A DNA stretch of 36,683 nt from Flavobacteriales bacterium UBA1993 (GTDB taxonomy: Bacteria > Bacteroidota > Bacteroidia > Flavobacteriales_G > Salibacteraceae): NCBI GenBank assembly GCA_002336485.1, contig DDCZ01000048.1, forward strand, positions 1 through 36,683, in the 5' to 3' direction. Below the pieces are notes generated by a model. The model made no database searches and was not told the origin of the DNA. It was given only the letters and a program-made list of their open reading frames with translations. Both the position numbers and the translations under genes were made by a program. Shown piece after piece: positions 1 to 7,414 of the stretch (positions are counted from its first letter, which is position 1; each line of letters opens with the position of its first letter).

Positions 1-198
1 ACTTGATGTATAACTTGAATTGGCCACGCGCATGGAATCCATTTCAAACTGCAGCGTGCCGCCACTAAAAATGGAATCGAAGTAAGCCAATTCATGGCTG
101 TTCAACCGCACCGTCGATCCAATTCCTAGGCTGTCTAATCGCTGCCCGAAACAAAAGGTTGAAAGTAGAATCAGCGCATATGTAAACAGCGTTTTCAT
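1..198 (-). CDS. Exported protein, N-terminal part only (3' end off window)
   Basis: Reading leftwards from an ATG at 198, the frame stays open for 66 codons to the window edge. The product starts MKTLFTYALILLSTFCFGQ, a typical signal peptide with a short basic start, a hydrophobic core and a likely cleavage after FG-Q. The visible mature part is polar and serine-rich and contains no motif I recognise. Its ATG lies one base past the TAA stop of the upstream Hint-domain gene, so the two are almost certainly co-transcribed and probably translationally coupled. The function is unknown, and the C-terminal part that would identify it is missing. Confidence 0.7.
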   Translation of the reverse strand, partial: MKTLFTYALILLSTFCFGQRLDSLGIGSTVRLNSHELAYFDSIFSGGTLQFEMDSMRVANSSYTSS

Positions 199-199
199 C

Positions 200-1417
200 T
201 TACTTAGTTGCCACTTGTTGCGTCAAAACTTCTGTGCCCACCACAATGCCATTCGCAAAGAACGCATTGCCTCTGTGCAGGTCTAATATGCTATATGTTT
301 CTTGGCAGCTTTCAAGCATTTCAATTTTTTGGACGCTTGCGGATACAACTCGGCCTTCGCGATACACGACCACCTCATCCATCGTTTCCAGCATTGATGC
401 GCTGTCAATATTGTTGTAGGTTTTGGTCGCTTCTGGATCTAGAGATGCCCAACCCTTGTTGTTTGTGAATACGGGATGATCGCTGGTTAATTCTATTGCC
501 GCTCCATTGATTAAGGAAATCCGCACCAAATTGTGGTGCTTGATACGAGTTGTTTCCATCACGCCGGCCGAAAAGGATTGAGAGGTAATGATGTCTAGAG
601 AGAGCACACTGTCCTGAATCGTAATTGTTTCGATTGGTTTTAGGCTGCCGTCGGCCATCGTAATCATTGTGCCCTTAGCAAAACAATGAACACCCGTGCC
701 ATCAAACAAGATTTCGGAAATGGCTACGTCATGGTACATAGTGCCTGGATACACCTCTAAAATCTCAAATTTCAATTCCATGTCCGTGCCTTCCACCGTA
801 GACTGAAGCTCCGTTCCAAGGTTGAAAACTTGCTGATTATAATTGTCCGCAACTTCGAGGATGGCGAATGGTACATTGTCTACATACATTTTTAGCTTTT
901 TCACGCGCCCATTAACCTTCCAAGTGTTTTCGTCTTTTAAGTAGCCATTGTATACCTCTACCTTGGTCACTGGCGGACTATTCGCCATGAAGTGGTATGT
1001 GATAAATTCACCAATACCATCACCCTTCGCGCCTTCTACCCAAGCCGTGGTTGCGTCAAAGTCATGGGCATTGTCAGGTTCGTATAAAAATCCTTTCTCT
1101 GGCCCCAGCTGTGAAGATGCTGTGATTTTATGTGGCCCGCCACCGCAATACCAGCTGCATCCAAGGCCGCCAATGGTCATGGCATCTTCTAACTCGTCCC
1201 ATCTATCATATAGCGCGGCTTCGGTTGAATTAAGATCTTCCTCTGAAATTTCTCTCTTATCTAATCGATGTACAATATCTAATAACACGGTGTAATCTTT
1301 TAAATCCACCTCACTGGGGATGGCAGAAGCCCAAAAAGTTGGTGTAAGGGTTTTAAGTTGGGCTTGGCTAGCGAAAAATGTAAATAGGGAAAGTAAAGTA
1401 ATGAGTATAGGTTTCAT
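200..1417 (-). CDS. Exported protein: NADase-type glycan-binding-like domain plus C-terminal Hint domain
   Basis: 405 residues. Residues 1-20 form a signal peptide ending ASQAQ. Residues about 95-243 resemble the NADase-type glycan-binding (discoidin-like) domain: ASSQL, an AHDFDATTAWVEG stretch and KGDGIGEFI, then beta-rich sequence. From Cys245 (CFAKGTMITMADGSLKPIE) to the end is a Hint domain. It has the nucleophilic Cys1, the block-B T-x-x-H (Thr311-Ser-Asp-His314, in LTSDHPVF) and a terminal NAFFANGIVV strand. The usual C-terminal His-Asn of splicing inteins is replaced by VVGTE, and no C-extein follows, so protein splicing is not expected. Hedgehog-like cleavage or transfer at Cys245 remains possible. 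A good Bacteroidota promoter lies just upstream, and a second exported-protein gene follows after one base. The substrate and the fate of the N-terminal domain are unknown. Confidence 0.8.
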   Translation of the reverse strand: MKPILITLLSLFTFFASQAQLKTLTPTFWASAIPSEVDLKDYTVLLDIVHRLDKREISEEDLNSTEAALYDRWDELEDAMTIGGLGCSWYCGGGPHKITASSQLGPEKGFLYEPDNAHDFDATTAWVEGAKGDGIGEFITYHFMANSPPVTKVEVYNGYLKDENTWKVNGRVKKLKMYVDNVPFAILEVADNYNQQVFNLGTELQSTVEGTDMELKFEILEVYPGTMYHDVAISEILFDGTGVHCFAKGTMITMADGSLKPIETITIQDSVLSLDIITSQSFSAGVMETTRIKHHNLVRISLINGAAIELTSDHPVFTNNKGWASLDPEATKTYNNIDSASMLETMDEVVVYREGRVVSASVQKIEMLESCQETYSILDLHRGNAFFANGIVVGTEVLTQQVATK

Positions 1418-1437
1418 CCGGTGAGTCTTGATGCACT

Positions 1438-1467
1438 CAAAGTTAGTTTAAGACGTTCAATGTCAAA
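1438..1467 (-). promoter_or_regulatory. Bacteroidota-type promoter for the Hint-domain gene
   Basis: On the minus strand TTTG (1467-1464) is followed after 18 bases by TAACTTTG (1445-1438). This matches the Bacteroidota sigma factor pattern of TTG, about 19 bases, then TAnnTTTG. The ATG at 1417 lies 20 bases past the -7 box, which leaves a short 5' UTR. Confidence 0.55.
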
Positions 1468-1548
1468 TTTCTAGGACGGTGAAATAGCGATCGTTGAAAA
1501 TGGAGTTGCGATTTATACTAAAATGCATCGAAGGCGCGGTTAATTCAA

Positions 1549-1580
1549 TTTGCCGAAATGGTTATTCGAATGGAATTTTG
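1549..1580 (+). promoter_or_regulatory. Possible promoter of the five-gene lipid operon
   Basis: TTTG at 1549-1552 is followed after 20 bases by GAATTTTG at 1573-1580, one mismatch from TAnnTTTG. Transcription would start near 1586, upstream of a 12-codon reading frame that ends directly against the first operon gene. No perfect -7 box was found between 1446 and 1642, so this is the best available candidate rather than a firm call. Confidence 0.3.
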
Positions 1581-1603
1581 ACGCGTCAAAAAAGACAACA
1601 ACA

Positions 1604-1642
1604 ATGGGTAACATCCAACCTTTTTTCCAACATTGGGCCTGA
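1604..1642 (+). CDS. Possible 12-residue leader peptide before the lipid operon
   Basis: ATG at 1604 opens a frame reading MGNIQPFFQHWA and ends with TGA at 1640-1642. The ATG of the btaA-like gene follows at once, in the same frame. The frame is also open further upstream, back to a TAA at 1541. It could be a translated leader that feeds reinitiation at 1643, a remnant of a longer N-terminus cut by a nonsense change, or chance. Only the abutting in-frame arrangement supports it. Confidence 0.2.
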   Translation: MGNIQPFFQHWA

Positions 1643-2683
1643 ATGAAATCGGGCATTTTATACGGTATGTGTTGGGAAGACCCCGAATTGTTTTGCGCGC
1701 TAGTTGAGCCAGACCAACGGGTCCTCACCGTTTGTTCCGCTGGCGATATCGCGCTAAGTGTTTTAACAAAGAATCCCGAATCCGTAGTCGCAGTCGACAC
1801 CAACAACGATCAACTCAACCTATGCCGCTTGAAAGCTGCTTGCTTCGAACAACTCGAATATGATGCTTGCCATCAACGTATCGGAACATTTGAGCGGGAG
1901 AAATCATTCATGGAACCATTGTCGATTGATAACGATCTGGAAAAATGGGCCATTAAGAATGCACTGCATCAAAACACAATCCTGCAAAGCGGTCAATTTG
2001 AGCGATACCTCAACACCTTTGTGAAATACCTGCTGCCGCTTGCGGTGAATCGATCCGTAATTCGAAGATTCCTAGCAGCCAAGGATATACAGAAGCAGCG
2101 TCTTATCTATGACAAACACATCAACAATTCGAGGTATCGATTTCTGTTTAAACGTTTTTTTGGGCGCATCACCATGAAGCGATATGGTCGTCATCCTGAC
2201 CTCCTCAAACACGTTAAAGAAAATCCCGCTGTCGTTCTCTACAAACGCATGAAACACGCTTGGCTCGAAATTCCAATTACCGACAATTACTTCTTTCGTT
2301 TCATTCTCAATGGTGCATTTAAGTCTGATTTAGCGCTTCCGCCATGGGCGCAAAAGCCCCATTTTGACGCCATTAAAAGCGGCACTTCCAAACTGGAATA
2401 TGTACATGACTCCATGACCGCTTATTTATCCAAAACGGAAAAGAAATTCGACGCCATTAACTTGAGCAACATTACGGATGTGATGACACATTCAGAAGCC
2501 GATACGCTCTTTGATTTGTGTCGAACACACTTACATCCGGGTGGTCGGCTTTTGATTTGGAACACCATGGTTGATCGAAAGCCAATGGCGGGTTGGGCCC
2601 TAGACGAAGCTGAAACCAAAGCACATTGGAAGAATAGAATGGCTTCCTTTTATGGATATTTAGGCATCTATAATCTCGCATGA
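1643..2683 (+). CDS. BtaA-like (DUF3419) SAM-dependent 3-amino-3-carboxypropyl transferase
   Basis: 346 residues. The family hallmark YGMCWEDP sits at residues 7-14. A SAM-binding motif I, VLTVCSAGD (27-35), follows, then an acidic strand end VVAVDTNNDQLNL with Asp52. Near the C-terminus come NLSNITDVM and LHPGGRLLIWN, the late strands of the Rossmann fold. Characterised BtaA enzymes move the aminocarboxypropyl group of SAM to diacylglycerol as the first step of betaine lipid (DGTS) synthesis. The acceptor here is unknown. No BtaB-type N-methyltransferase lies nearby, so a finished betaine lipid is not implied. The start is fixed by an in-frame TGA directly before the ATG, giving a somewhat short N-terminus for the family. 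The stop overlaps the next ATG (ATGA). It is the first gene of a five-gene operon. Confidence 0.8.
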   Translation: MKSGILYGMCWEDPELFCALVEPDQRVLTVCSAGDIALSVLTKNPESVVAVDTNNDQLNLCRLKAACFEQLEYDACHQRIGTFEREKSFMEPLSIDNDLEKWAIKNALHQNTILQSGQFERYLNTFVKYLLPLAVNRSVIRRFLAAKDIQKQRLIYDKHINNSRYRFLFKRFFGRITMKRYGRHPDLLKHVKENPAVVLYKRMKHAWLEIPITDNYFFRFILNGAFKSDLALPPWAQKPHFDAIKSGTSKLEYVHDSMTAYLSKTEKKFDAINLSNITDVMTHSEADTLFDLCRTHLHPGGRLLIWNTMVDRKPMAGWALDEAETKAHWKNRMASFYGYLGIYNLA

Positions 2684-3552
2684 GCGCAATCAAGGCATAT
2701 TCCCAATACTTATTGAAGCGATTTCAGATCGTTCCGCTGAGCATTTTGGTCTTGTCTGACGTGTTGGTCATAAGTAGGATTGTAGAGGTAGATAACCAGG
2801 GTTGGTGGACCCAGGCAGCCGTCTTTTTTATGGTCTTGGCCTATCTGTTCAACAATAGAGTAGGAGACGATAAACGTGACTTTGAATTCGATGCCATTCA
2901 CTATCCTGAGCGTGCGGTGCAAAAGGGTACCATCGGTATTAAACAACTCGAAACTTTAGGTACAATTACCATGGCTCTGATGGCATTGCTGTCCATCGTC
3001 CTTGGTTGGACTTCGGTCATGCTTGTTCTACCTGTTTGGTTTTTTGGCTGGTGGGCCAAAAAGGATTTCTCACTGCCAGTCACCTTCAAGGAGAACTACT
3101 TTTTTGTCTATAATTTCTTGAACATGCTTCAAATGTTTGTGTTGCAGGTCTTCATCTATTTGTCGTTGCTGGATTCATTTGAAATGCGGCCAATCATCTG
3201 GCTGCACGTGGCTTTTGTGTTTGGATTATCGCTGCAAGTAGAAGTTACGCGCAAAGTGAAAGTGGCTAAAACCAAGGCGATGGACCTCTATAGCGATCGC
3301 ATGGGTATGGGTGGATCTATCATTCTGTGGTTGGTGCTTGGGCTGGTTTGTAATTTAATTTTTGGTGTCTTAGGTGTATCCATGGGTGTTGGCCCAATCA
3401 TAATTTTAAGCGCCATGGGTTGCCTCTTTCTGATACAGGTCACGGGTGCCTTGCTTTACTTCAAATCAAAAAAGGAGTCGTACGAAAACCTCTTTTGGCT
3501 TGCGATGATTTCCACGTACGTTGGGCAAAACTTGGTCTTGGCATATGGGTGA
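2680..3552 (+). CDS. UbiA-family membrane prenyltransferase
   Basis: 290 residues with about eight or nine hydrophobic segments. The first aspartate-rich motif is N59-R-V-G-D63-x3-D67-x3-D71, followed by P76-E-R78, which is the UbiA pattern NxxxDxxxD...PxR. The second is D202-L-Y-S-D206 in MDLYSDRMG, the DxxxD of helix 6. Both diphosphate/Mg-binding motifs are therefore present and the enzyme should be active. UbiA enzymes transfer a prenyl chain from prenyl diphosphate to an acceptor (quinone ring, chlorin, glycerol phosphate, sugar). The acceptor cannot be read from sequence. The gene overlaps its neighbours by 4 bases upstream and 8 downstream. Its company with a phytol-kinase-family gene recalls the plant VTE5-VTE2 logic of prenol activation and transfer, which is an inference. 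Confidence 0.85.
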   Translation: MSAIKAYSQYLLKRFQIVPLSILVLSDVLVISRIVEVDNQGWWTQAAVFFMVLAYLFNNRVGDDKRDFEFDAIHYPERAVQKGTIGIKQLETLGTITMALMALLSIVLGWTSVMLVLPVWFFGWWAKKDFSLPVTFKENYFFVYNFLNMLQMFVLQVFIYLSLLDSFEMRPIIWLHVAFVFGLSLQVEVTRKVKVAKTKAMDLYSDRMGMGGSIILWLVLGLVCNLIFGVLGVSMGVGPIIILSAMGCLFLIQVTGALLYFKSKKESYENLFWLAMISTYVGQNLVLAYG

Positions 3553-5806
3553 ATTTGGCTCCAAGGCAATTAATCTTAGGCATTTGAGCGATGCCGGCTT
3601 TACCGTGCCATCTTTTGTGTCGCTTTCATCAAAAACAGACGTGCAAGTTCTGGAGGCCATGGTCCAAGGCAGTTTCAATCCCGATAAATTGCTTGCGATC
3701 AGATCAAGCGCGTTGGCTGAGGATGGAACGGAAAAGAGTATGGCAGGAGCCTTTCATAGCGAAGTTGCTGTTTCGCCTTCTGGTGTTGGTGCAGCTTGGT
3801 CGCTCGTAGTCGAATCCATGCCCTCAGAATCCGAAAATGGGGTCATCGTTCAGGAAATGGTATTTGGCGATTTCAGTGGAGTCTGTTTTGCTGATGCAAA
3901 AACAAACCGCGTGATGGTAAACGCACTTCCAGGCCTTTGCAAGGCCGTGGTCGAAGGGCACAACTCAGACTATTATGAGTTTGCGGATGGCGCCATTCAG
4001 TTTCAGCATACTCAGGATTCAAAAGAGGTTTTGGTATTTGATCAAGGCATTGTAAACTCTACCTCCTCAACAGAAATCATTCCCGATCATTTGCTGCTTA
4101 AATTGGTAGGTCGATGCCTAGAGGTCAGCGTACACTTTGAGTCGATTCAGGATATAGAATGGACGATAAAAGACGATCAGATCTACTTTTTACAGTCAAG
4201 ACCCGTTACTGCAAACCCATGGAAATCGCAGACAGTTAAGATCTATGATAGCGCCAACGTCGGCGAGTCATATAGTGGAATAGTGTTGCCGCTCACGTTG
4301 ACGTTTGCAGGCCACCTATATTCCCAAGTTTATGAAGACTTGCTGCGCCATTCTGCGGTATCAGAGTCGGCATTGAAACAGGCCAAGAATACGTTCGATA
4401 CGTTGGTTGAACCCGTGTATGGGCGCATGTATTATCGGATGGATCAGTGGTATGCGTTTCTGAGAATGCTTCCGGGCTATAGTCGAAACGCTTCTAACCT
4501 TGAGCAGATGCTCATGCTCAATGCACGCCAAGAAGATCATGTCTCCAACGTGCGCCCATCGCTTTGGTTGCGGGTCATCTATTATCCATTGGTTTTTTGG
4601 AAGCTGGCCCTTTTTGGAAAACGAATTCGAGCCCTTCAGGTTGAGGCGGAGCACATTTTTAAAAAAGCGGCATCGTGGGATTTACAGAAATGGGATATCA
4701 CGAAGGTCGATGCAGAGATCGAATCATTATTTGCCGGAGTGCTTAAACGCTGGTATTTAACCGTTGAGAACGATACAGTTATGATGAGTTTGTTTGCGCA
4801 TTTTTCCAAAAAGGGACAGGAGCCAAAACTTAAAGAGGCATTGGCTTTTCACAGTATTAGTACGGATCAAATTCAGGCCTTAAATGAATTAAGTCAACGC
4901 TTGAAAACCATTGAAGGACTTAAAAAGGCCATTGAGCAGACCAATTCCTCGGCCTTTGAAAGGGAGTTGGCATTGCATTCCGATGCCCAAAAAACATATC
5001 GTGCATATCTTGAAAGATTCGGTGGACGATTCGCGAATGAGTTGAAACTCGAAACCGCTGGGGTAGAAGATAGCTTTACCGAGTTTGCAACAATTATTCA
5101 GATGTATTGGTCTGGCGCTCGAAAGATTGAGCTGGCTGATAGTCCTTCAAGCAGGCATTGGCTTGTTCGGGTTTTTAAACGCTTCGCTTCTCGTCGCGAG
5201 CTGTTTCGTTTATATCGAGCAAACATGTTTGGAGTAATCCGAAAGTTGATTTTACGAAAAGCTGAGTTAATGGTTGGTGCAGATCGCTTGGAAAAAGTGG
5301 AGGATGTTTTTTACCTTGAATGGAAGGAGTTTGTAGGAATGAAAAACACCTCGGACATTAAGCAACGGGTGACGGAAAGAAGGGCGGCATATGCCCATTA
5401 TTCTGAGATTGATCCTCCTGCATACTTTACGGTTGTTAATGGTCGGTGGCCTGCTTTAAATGCGTCGAAACCATCGGCTGAGTCTTGGCAAGGAACAGCT
5501 GCTTCCTCTGGAACCGTCCTCGATCACGCAACGGTCATGGAGTCGTTTGAGCCGCGTTTGGATGAGAAAGTAGGCGTGCTTGTAACCAAGAGGACAGATC
5601 CTGGATGGACGCCGTTGATGGCACTTTCAAAAGGGTTGGTGGTAGAGCACGGAGGAATGCTTTCGCATGCATCTATTGTGGCGAGGGAATTACAAATTCC
5701 GGCAGTGATCGGAATCAAAGATGCCTGCAAGCGCATACGCTCAGGCGATATGGTACTAGTAGATGGAGACACGGGGTTGGTTTCAATAAAAACAGACAAT
5801 GAATGA
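3545..5806 (+). CDS. PEP-synthase/rifampin-phosphotransferase-like phosphotransferase
   Basis: I chose the ATG at 3545 (753 residues). It gives an 8-base ATGGGTGA overlap with ubiA, like the 8-base overlap at the end of the operon, and places FGSKAINLRHL right at the N-terminus as in PPDK/PEP-synthase relatives. An alternative ATG at 3521 adds eight residues. The N-terminal ATP-grasp carries AIRSSALAED, MAGAFHSE, VIVQEMVFGDFSGVCF and, at its end, EWTIKDDQIYFLQSRPVT. A helical middle region of about 400 residues follows. The C-terminal swivelling domain carries GGMLSHASIVARE with the phosphoacceptor His at codon 5666-5668 (residue 708). There is no PEP/pyruvate TIM barrel, so domain order and size match rifampin phosphotransferase (ATP-grasp, substrate domain, His domain) and not true PEP synthase. 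It likely uses ATP to phosphorylate an unknown, perhaps lipid or prenol-derived, substrate. Confidence 0.8.
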   Translation: MGEFGSKAINLRHLSDAGFTVPSFVSLSSKTDVQVLEAMVQGSFNPDKLLAIRSSALAEDGTEKSMAGAFHSEVAVSPSGVGAAWSLVVESMPSESENGVIVQEMVFGDFSGVCFADAKTNRVMVNALPGLCKAVVEGHNSDYYEFADGAIQFQHTQDSKEVLVFDQGIVNSTSSTEIIPDHLLLKLVGRCLEVSVHFESIQDIEWTIKDDQIYFLQSRPVTANPWKSQTVKIYDSANVGESYSGIVLPLTLTFAGHLYSQVYEDLLRHSAVSESALKQAKNTFDTLVEPVYGRMYYRMDQWYAFLRMLPGYSRNASNLEQMLMLNARQEDHVSNVRPSLWLRVIYYPLVFWKLALFGKRIRALQVEAEHIFKKAASWDLQKWDITKVDAEIESLFAGVLKRWYLTVENDTVMMSLFAHFSKKGQEPKLKEALAFHSISTDQIQALNELSQRLKTIEGLKKAIEQTNSSAFERELALHSDAQKTYRAYLERFGGRFANELKLETAGVEDSFTEFATIIQMYWSGARKIELADSPSSRHWLVRVFKRFASRRELFRLYRANMFGVIRKLILRKAELMVGADRLEKVEDVFYLEWKEFVGMKNTSDIKQRVTERRAAYAHYSEIDPPAYFTVVNGRWPALNASKPSAESWQGTAASSGTVLDHATVMESFEPRLDEKVGVLVTKRTDPGWTPLMALSKGLVVEHGGMLSHASIVARELQIPAVIGIKDACKRIRSGDMVLVDGDTGLVSIKTDNE

Positions 5807-6777
5807 TTGGAGCGGAAGAGTATTGGAACTTGTTTAAGTCCAACATAGTTGAGCGATTTGGCAAGGAGCCACAACTGAATGGTTTTCTGACCGAGCTGAA
5901 AATGGCCTTTGGCTGGATGTTGCAAAATCAGCATGTTGAGTTTGTATCTCAAAATGGAGGAATGGCGGCACTTTTTGCACGGTCCATTGATTCGGATAAT
6001 TGGTCGTTTGGCTTTTTAATTTTACCAGAAAGTGAGCCATCGGCGGATACGTTTTGGGCAATGTTGTGCAGTAAAGTGACGCAGTTGGGTGGCGCCAAGT
6101 TCACGGGGCCAATTCAAGGAACAACCTACTTTCCGTATCGTTTTGTGATAGAGACGGATGGGAGTCCGTTTTTCAAGGGTGAATATTTTGGTTCCGCTGA
6201 GGAACATCACTTTATGATGAAACAAATGCCCGCTAAGGTGAATTACTATCGGTCTGGCTACCGAGATTCCTTTGATGGAATTATGGCGGTGTCGAAACCG
6301 TATTACGATGAAGCTGTGACCAAGGGGTTTGAAGTTCGAACACATGCCAAGGTTGATGAAGCCCTGTTTCGATCCGTGTTTGAAATGGTTGGTGCCATAT
6401 TCGGAACCAACTGGAATTTTAAGGACATGAGTGCGGCAGAGGCGCGCTCGTTTTATGAGCACGAATTTGGATTGGATCAGCGGATGGCGGTGCAAACGAT
6501 TTATTTAAAGGGTGAGCTCATTGGCTTCTGCAGGTATATTGAGAATGACGACGACACATTAATTTGTAAGACCCTCGGCGTACTCCCGGCATATCAAAAG
6601 TTGGGTCTAGGTAATGCCGCAGTTTATGAAATGCATCGTTGTGCTCAGGACGCTGGATATACACGAATGATTTACGCTTTGATTTACGATGGAAATCGGG
6701 TACAGCAGAATATGCCCAAAGACGACTCAATTATTTTCCGCAAGTATGCCTCCTATGAATTTGATTTAAATGAGTAG
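5803..6777 (+). CDS. GNAT-family acyltransferase, two-domain form
   Basis: 324 residues. The C-terminal GNAT fold has a clear motif A at 265-272, QKLGLGNA (Q-x-x-G-x-G/A, the acyl-CoA pyrophosphate loop), preceded by the strand KTLGVLPAY. The N-terminal half includes GPIQGTTYFPYRF and resembles the first, degenerate GNAT-like half of larger two-domain members such as YghO-like proteins. The ATG overlaps the upstream stop (ATGA) and its own stop overlaps the last gene by 8 bases, so it is part of the operon. OlsB of ornithine-lipid synthesis, an acyltransferase with a GNAT-like fold, shows that such proteins can N-acylate lipid amino groups. If the BtaA-like enzyme makes a free amine, this gene could acylate it. 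That role is inferred from context only. Confidence 0.75.
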   Translation: MIGAEEYWNLFKSNIVERFGKEPQLNGFLTELKMAFGWMLQNQHVEFVSQNGGMAALFARSIDSDNWSFGFLILPESEPSADTFWAMLCSKVTQLGGAKFTGPIQGTTYFPYRFVIETDGSPFFKGEYFGSAEEHHFMMKQMPAKVNYYRSGYRDSFDGIMAVSKPYYDEAVTKGFEVRTHAKVDEALFRSVFEMVGAIFGTNWNFKDMSAAEARSFYEHEFGLDQRMAVQTIYLKGELIGFCRYIENDDDTLICKTLGVLPAYQKLGLGNAAVYEMHRCAQDAGYTRMIYALIYDGNRVQQNMPKDDSIIFRKYASYEFDLNE

Positions 6778-7414
6778 CGCCGCCTTTATATATGTGGGCA
6801 TCTTCCTAGGCTTTTTCGTACTCATGGAGGCTTCAAAGAGGTGGTTTAAGCTGAAACCAGAACACACTCGGAAGGTCGTTCACGTTGGTAGCTGTTTGCT
6901 TATCGCCACAATGCCATTCTACATTCAAGCATATGAAGTTATGATACTTGCTGGAGCATTTATTGGTCTGCTTCTTTTAACGCGATTCTATGGATTGTTC
7001 AGCGCCGTTCAAGGAGTGAAACGTAAGACAGTTGGTGAATTCACGTTGCCACTCGGTGCTGTGTTGGCGGCTTATTTCTTCCTTCCTAATCAGGTGGAAG
7101 CCTTTCAGGCAGGCTTTGTCATTTTAGGATTTAGCGATACGGTTGCCGAATGGGCGGGCACTAAATGGAAGTGGATTCAGGTCACCATTTTTGGTGGTGA
7201 TAAGTCGCTAGGTGGAGCAATCGCCTTTTTTATCTCTGCCTATATATTGCTCTCTATTCTGGCGCTGTATTGGGGAGTTCAATTAAGTCCACTTAAGCTA
7301 GTAGCAGGGTTGGTCCTCTTAACGTTCGTGGAATTATCTCAATCCTTTGGAATCGACAACATGTTTATTCCGGTAACCACGGCCATTGTCTGGGAGTGGT
7401 GTCTGGTCGAGTAA
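6770..7414 (+). CDS. Phytol/dolichol kinase family (VTE5/SEC59/DGK1-like) membrane kinase
   Basis: 214 residues, mostly membrane segments. Family landmarks appear in order: RKVVHVG (34-40), KTVGEFTLPLG (86-96), GFSDTVAEWAGTKWK (120-134), FGGDKSLGGA (141-150) and IDNMFIPV (195-202). Characterised members are CTP-dependent kinases that phosphorylate phytol, dolichol or diacylglycerol at the membrane. A similar role on a prenol or lipid alcohol is likely, but neither substrate nor nucleotide can be read here. It is the last gene of the operon: its ATG overlaps the GNAT stop (ATGAGTAG), and its TAA directly abuts the stop codon of the convergent gene on the other strand. Confidence 0.8.
   Translation: MSSAAFIYVGIFLGFFVLMEASKRWFKLKPEHTRKVVHVGSCLLIATMPFYIQAYEVMILAGAFIGLLLLTRFYGLFSAVQGVKRKTVGEFTLPLGAVLAAYFFLPNQVEAFQAGFVILGFSDTVAEWAGTKWKWIQVTIFGGDKSLGGAIAFFISAYILLSILALYWGVQLSPLKLVAGLVLLTFVELSQSFGIDNMFIPVTTAIVWEWCLVE

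Noticed and set aside
200..1417. A splicing intein
   Set aside because: No C-extein and no terminal His-Asn; no homing endonuclease is inserted. A Hint module is the better name.
3545..5806. Phosphoenolpyruvate synthase
   Set aside because: The PEP/pyruvate-binding TIM barrel is absent and the His domain is at the C-terminus, unlike true PEP synthase.
5524..5952. Minus-strand frame across the junction of the phosphotransferase and GNAT genes
   Set aside because: It runs opposite to two well-supported genes that hold clear catalytic motifs there.
6022..6495. Minus-strand frame inside the GNAT gene
   Set aside because: A shadow of the GNAT frame: no promoter, no family motif, and rich in His and Arg as antisense frames often are.
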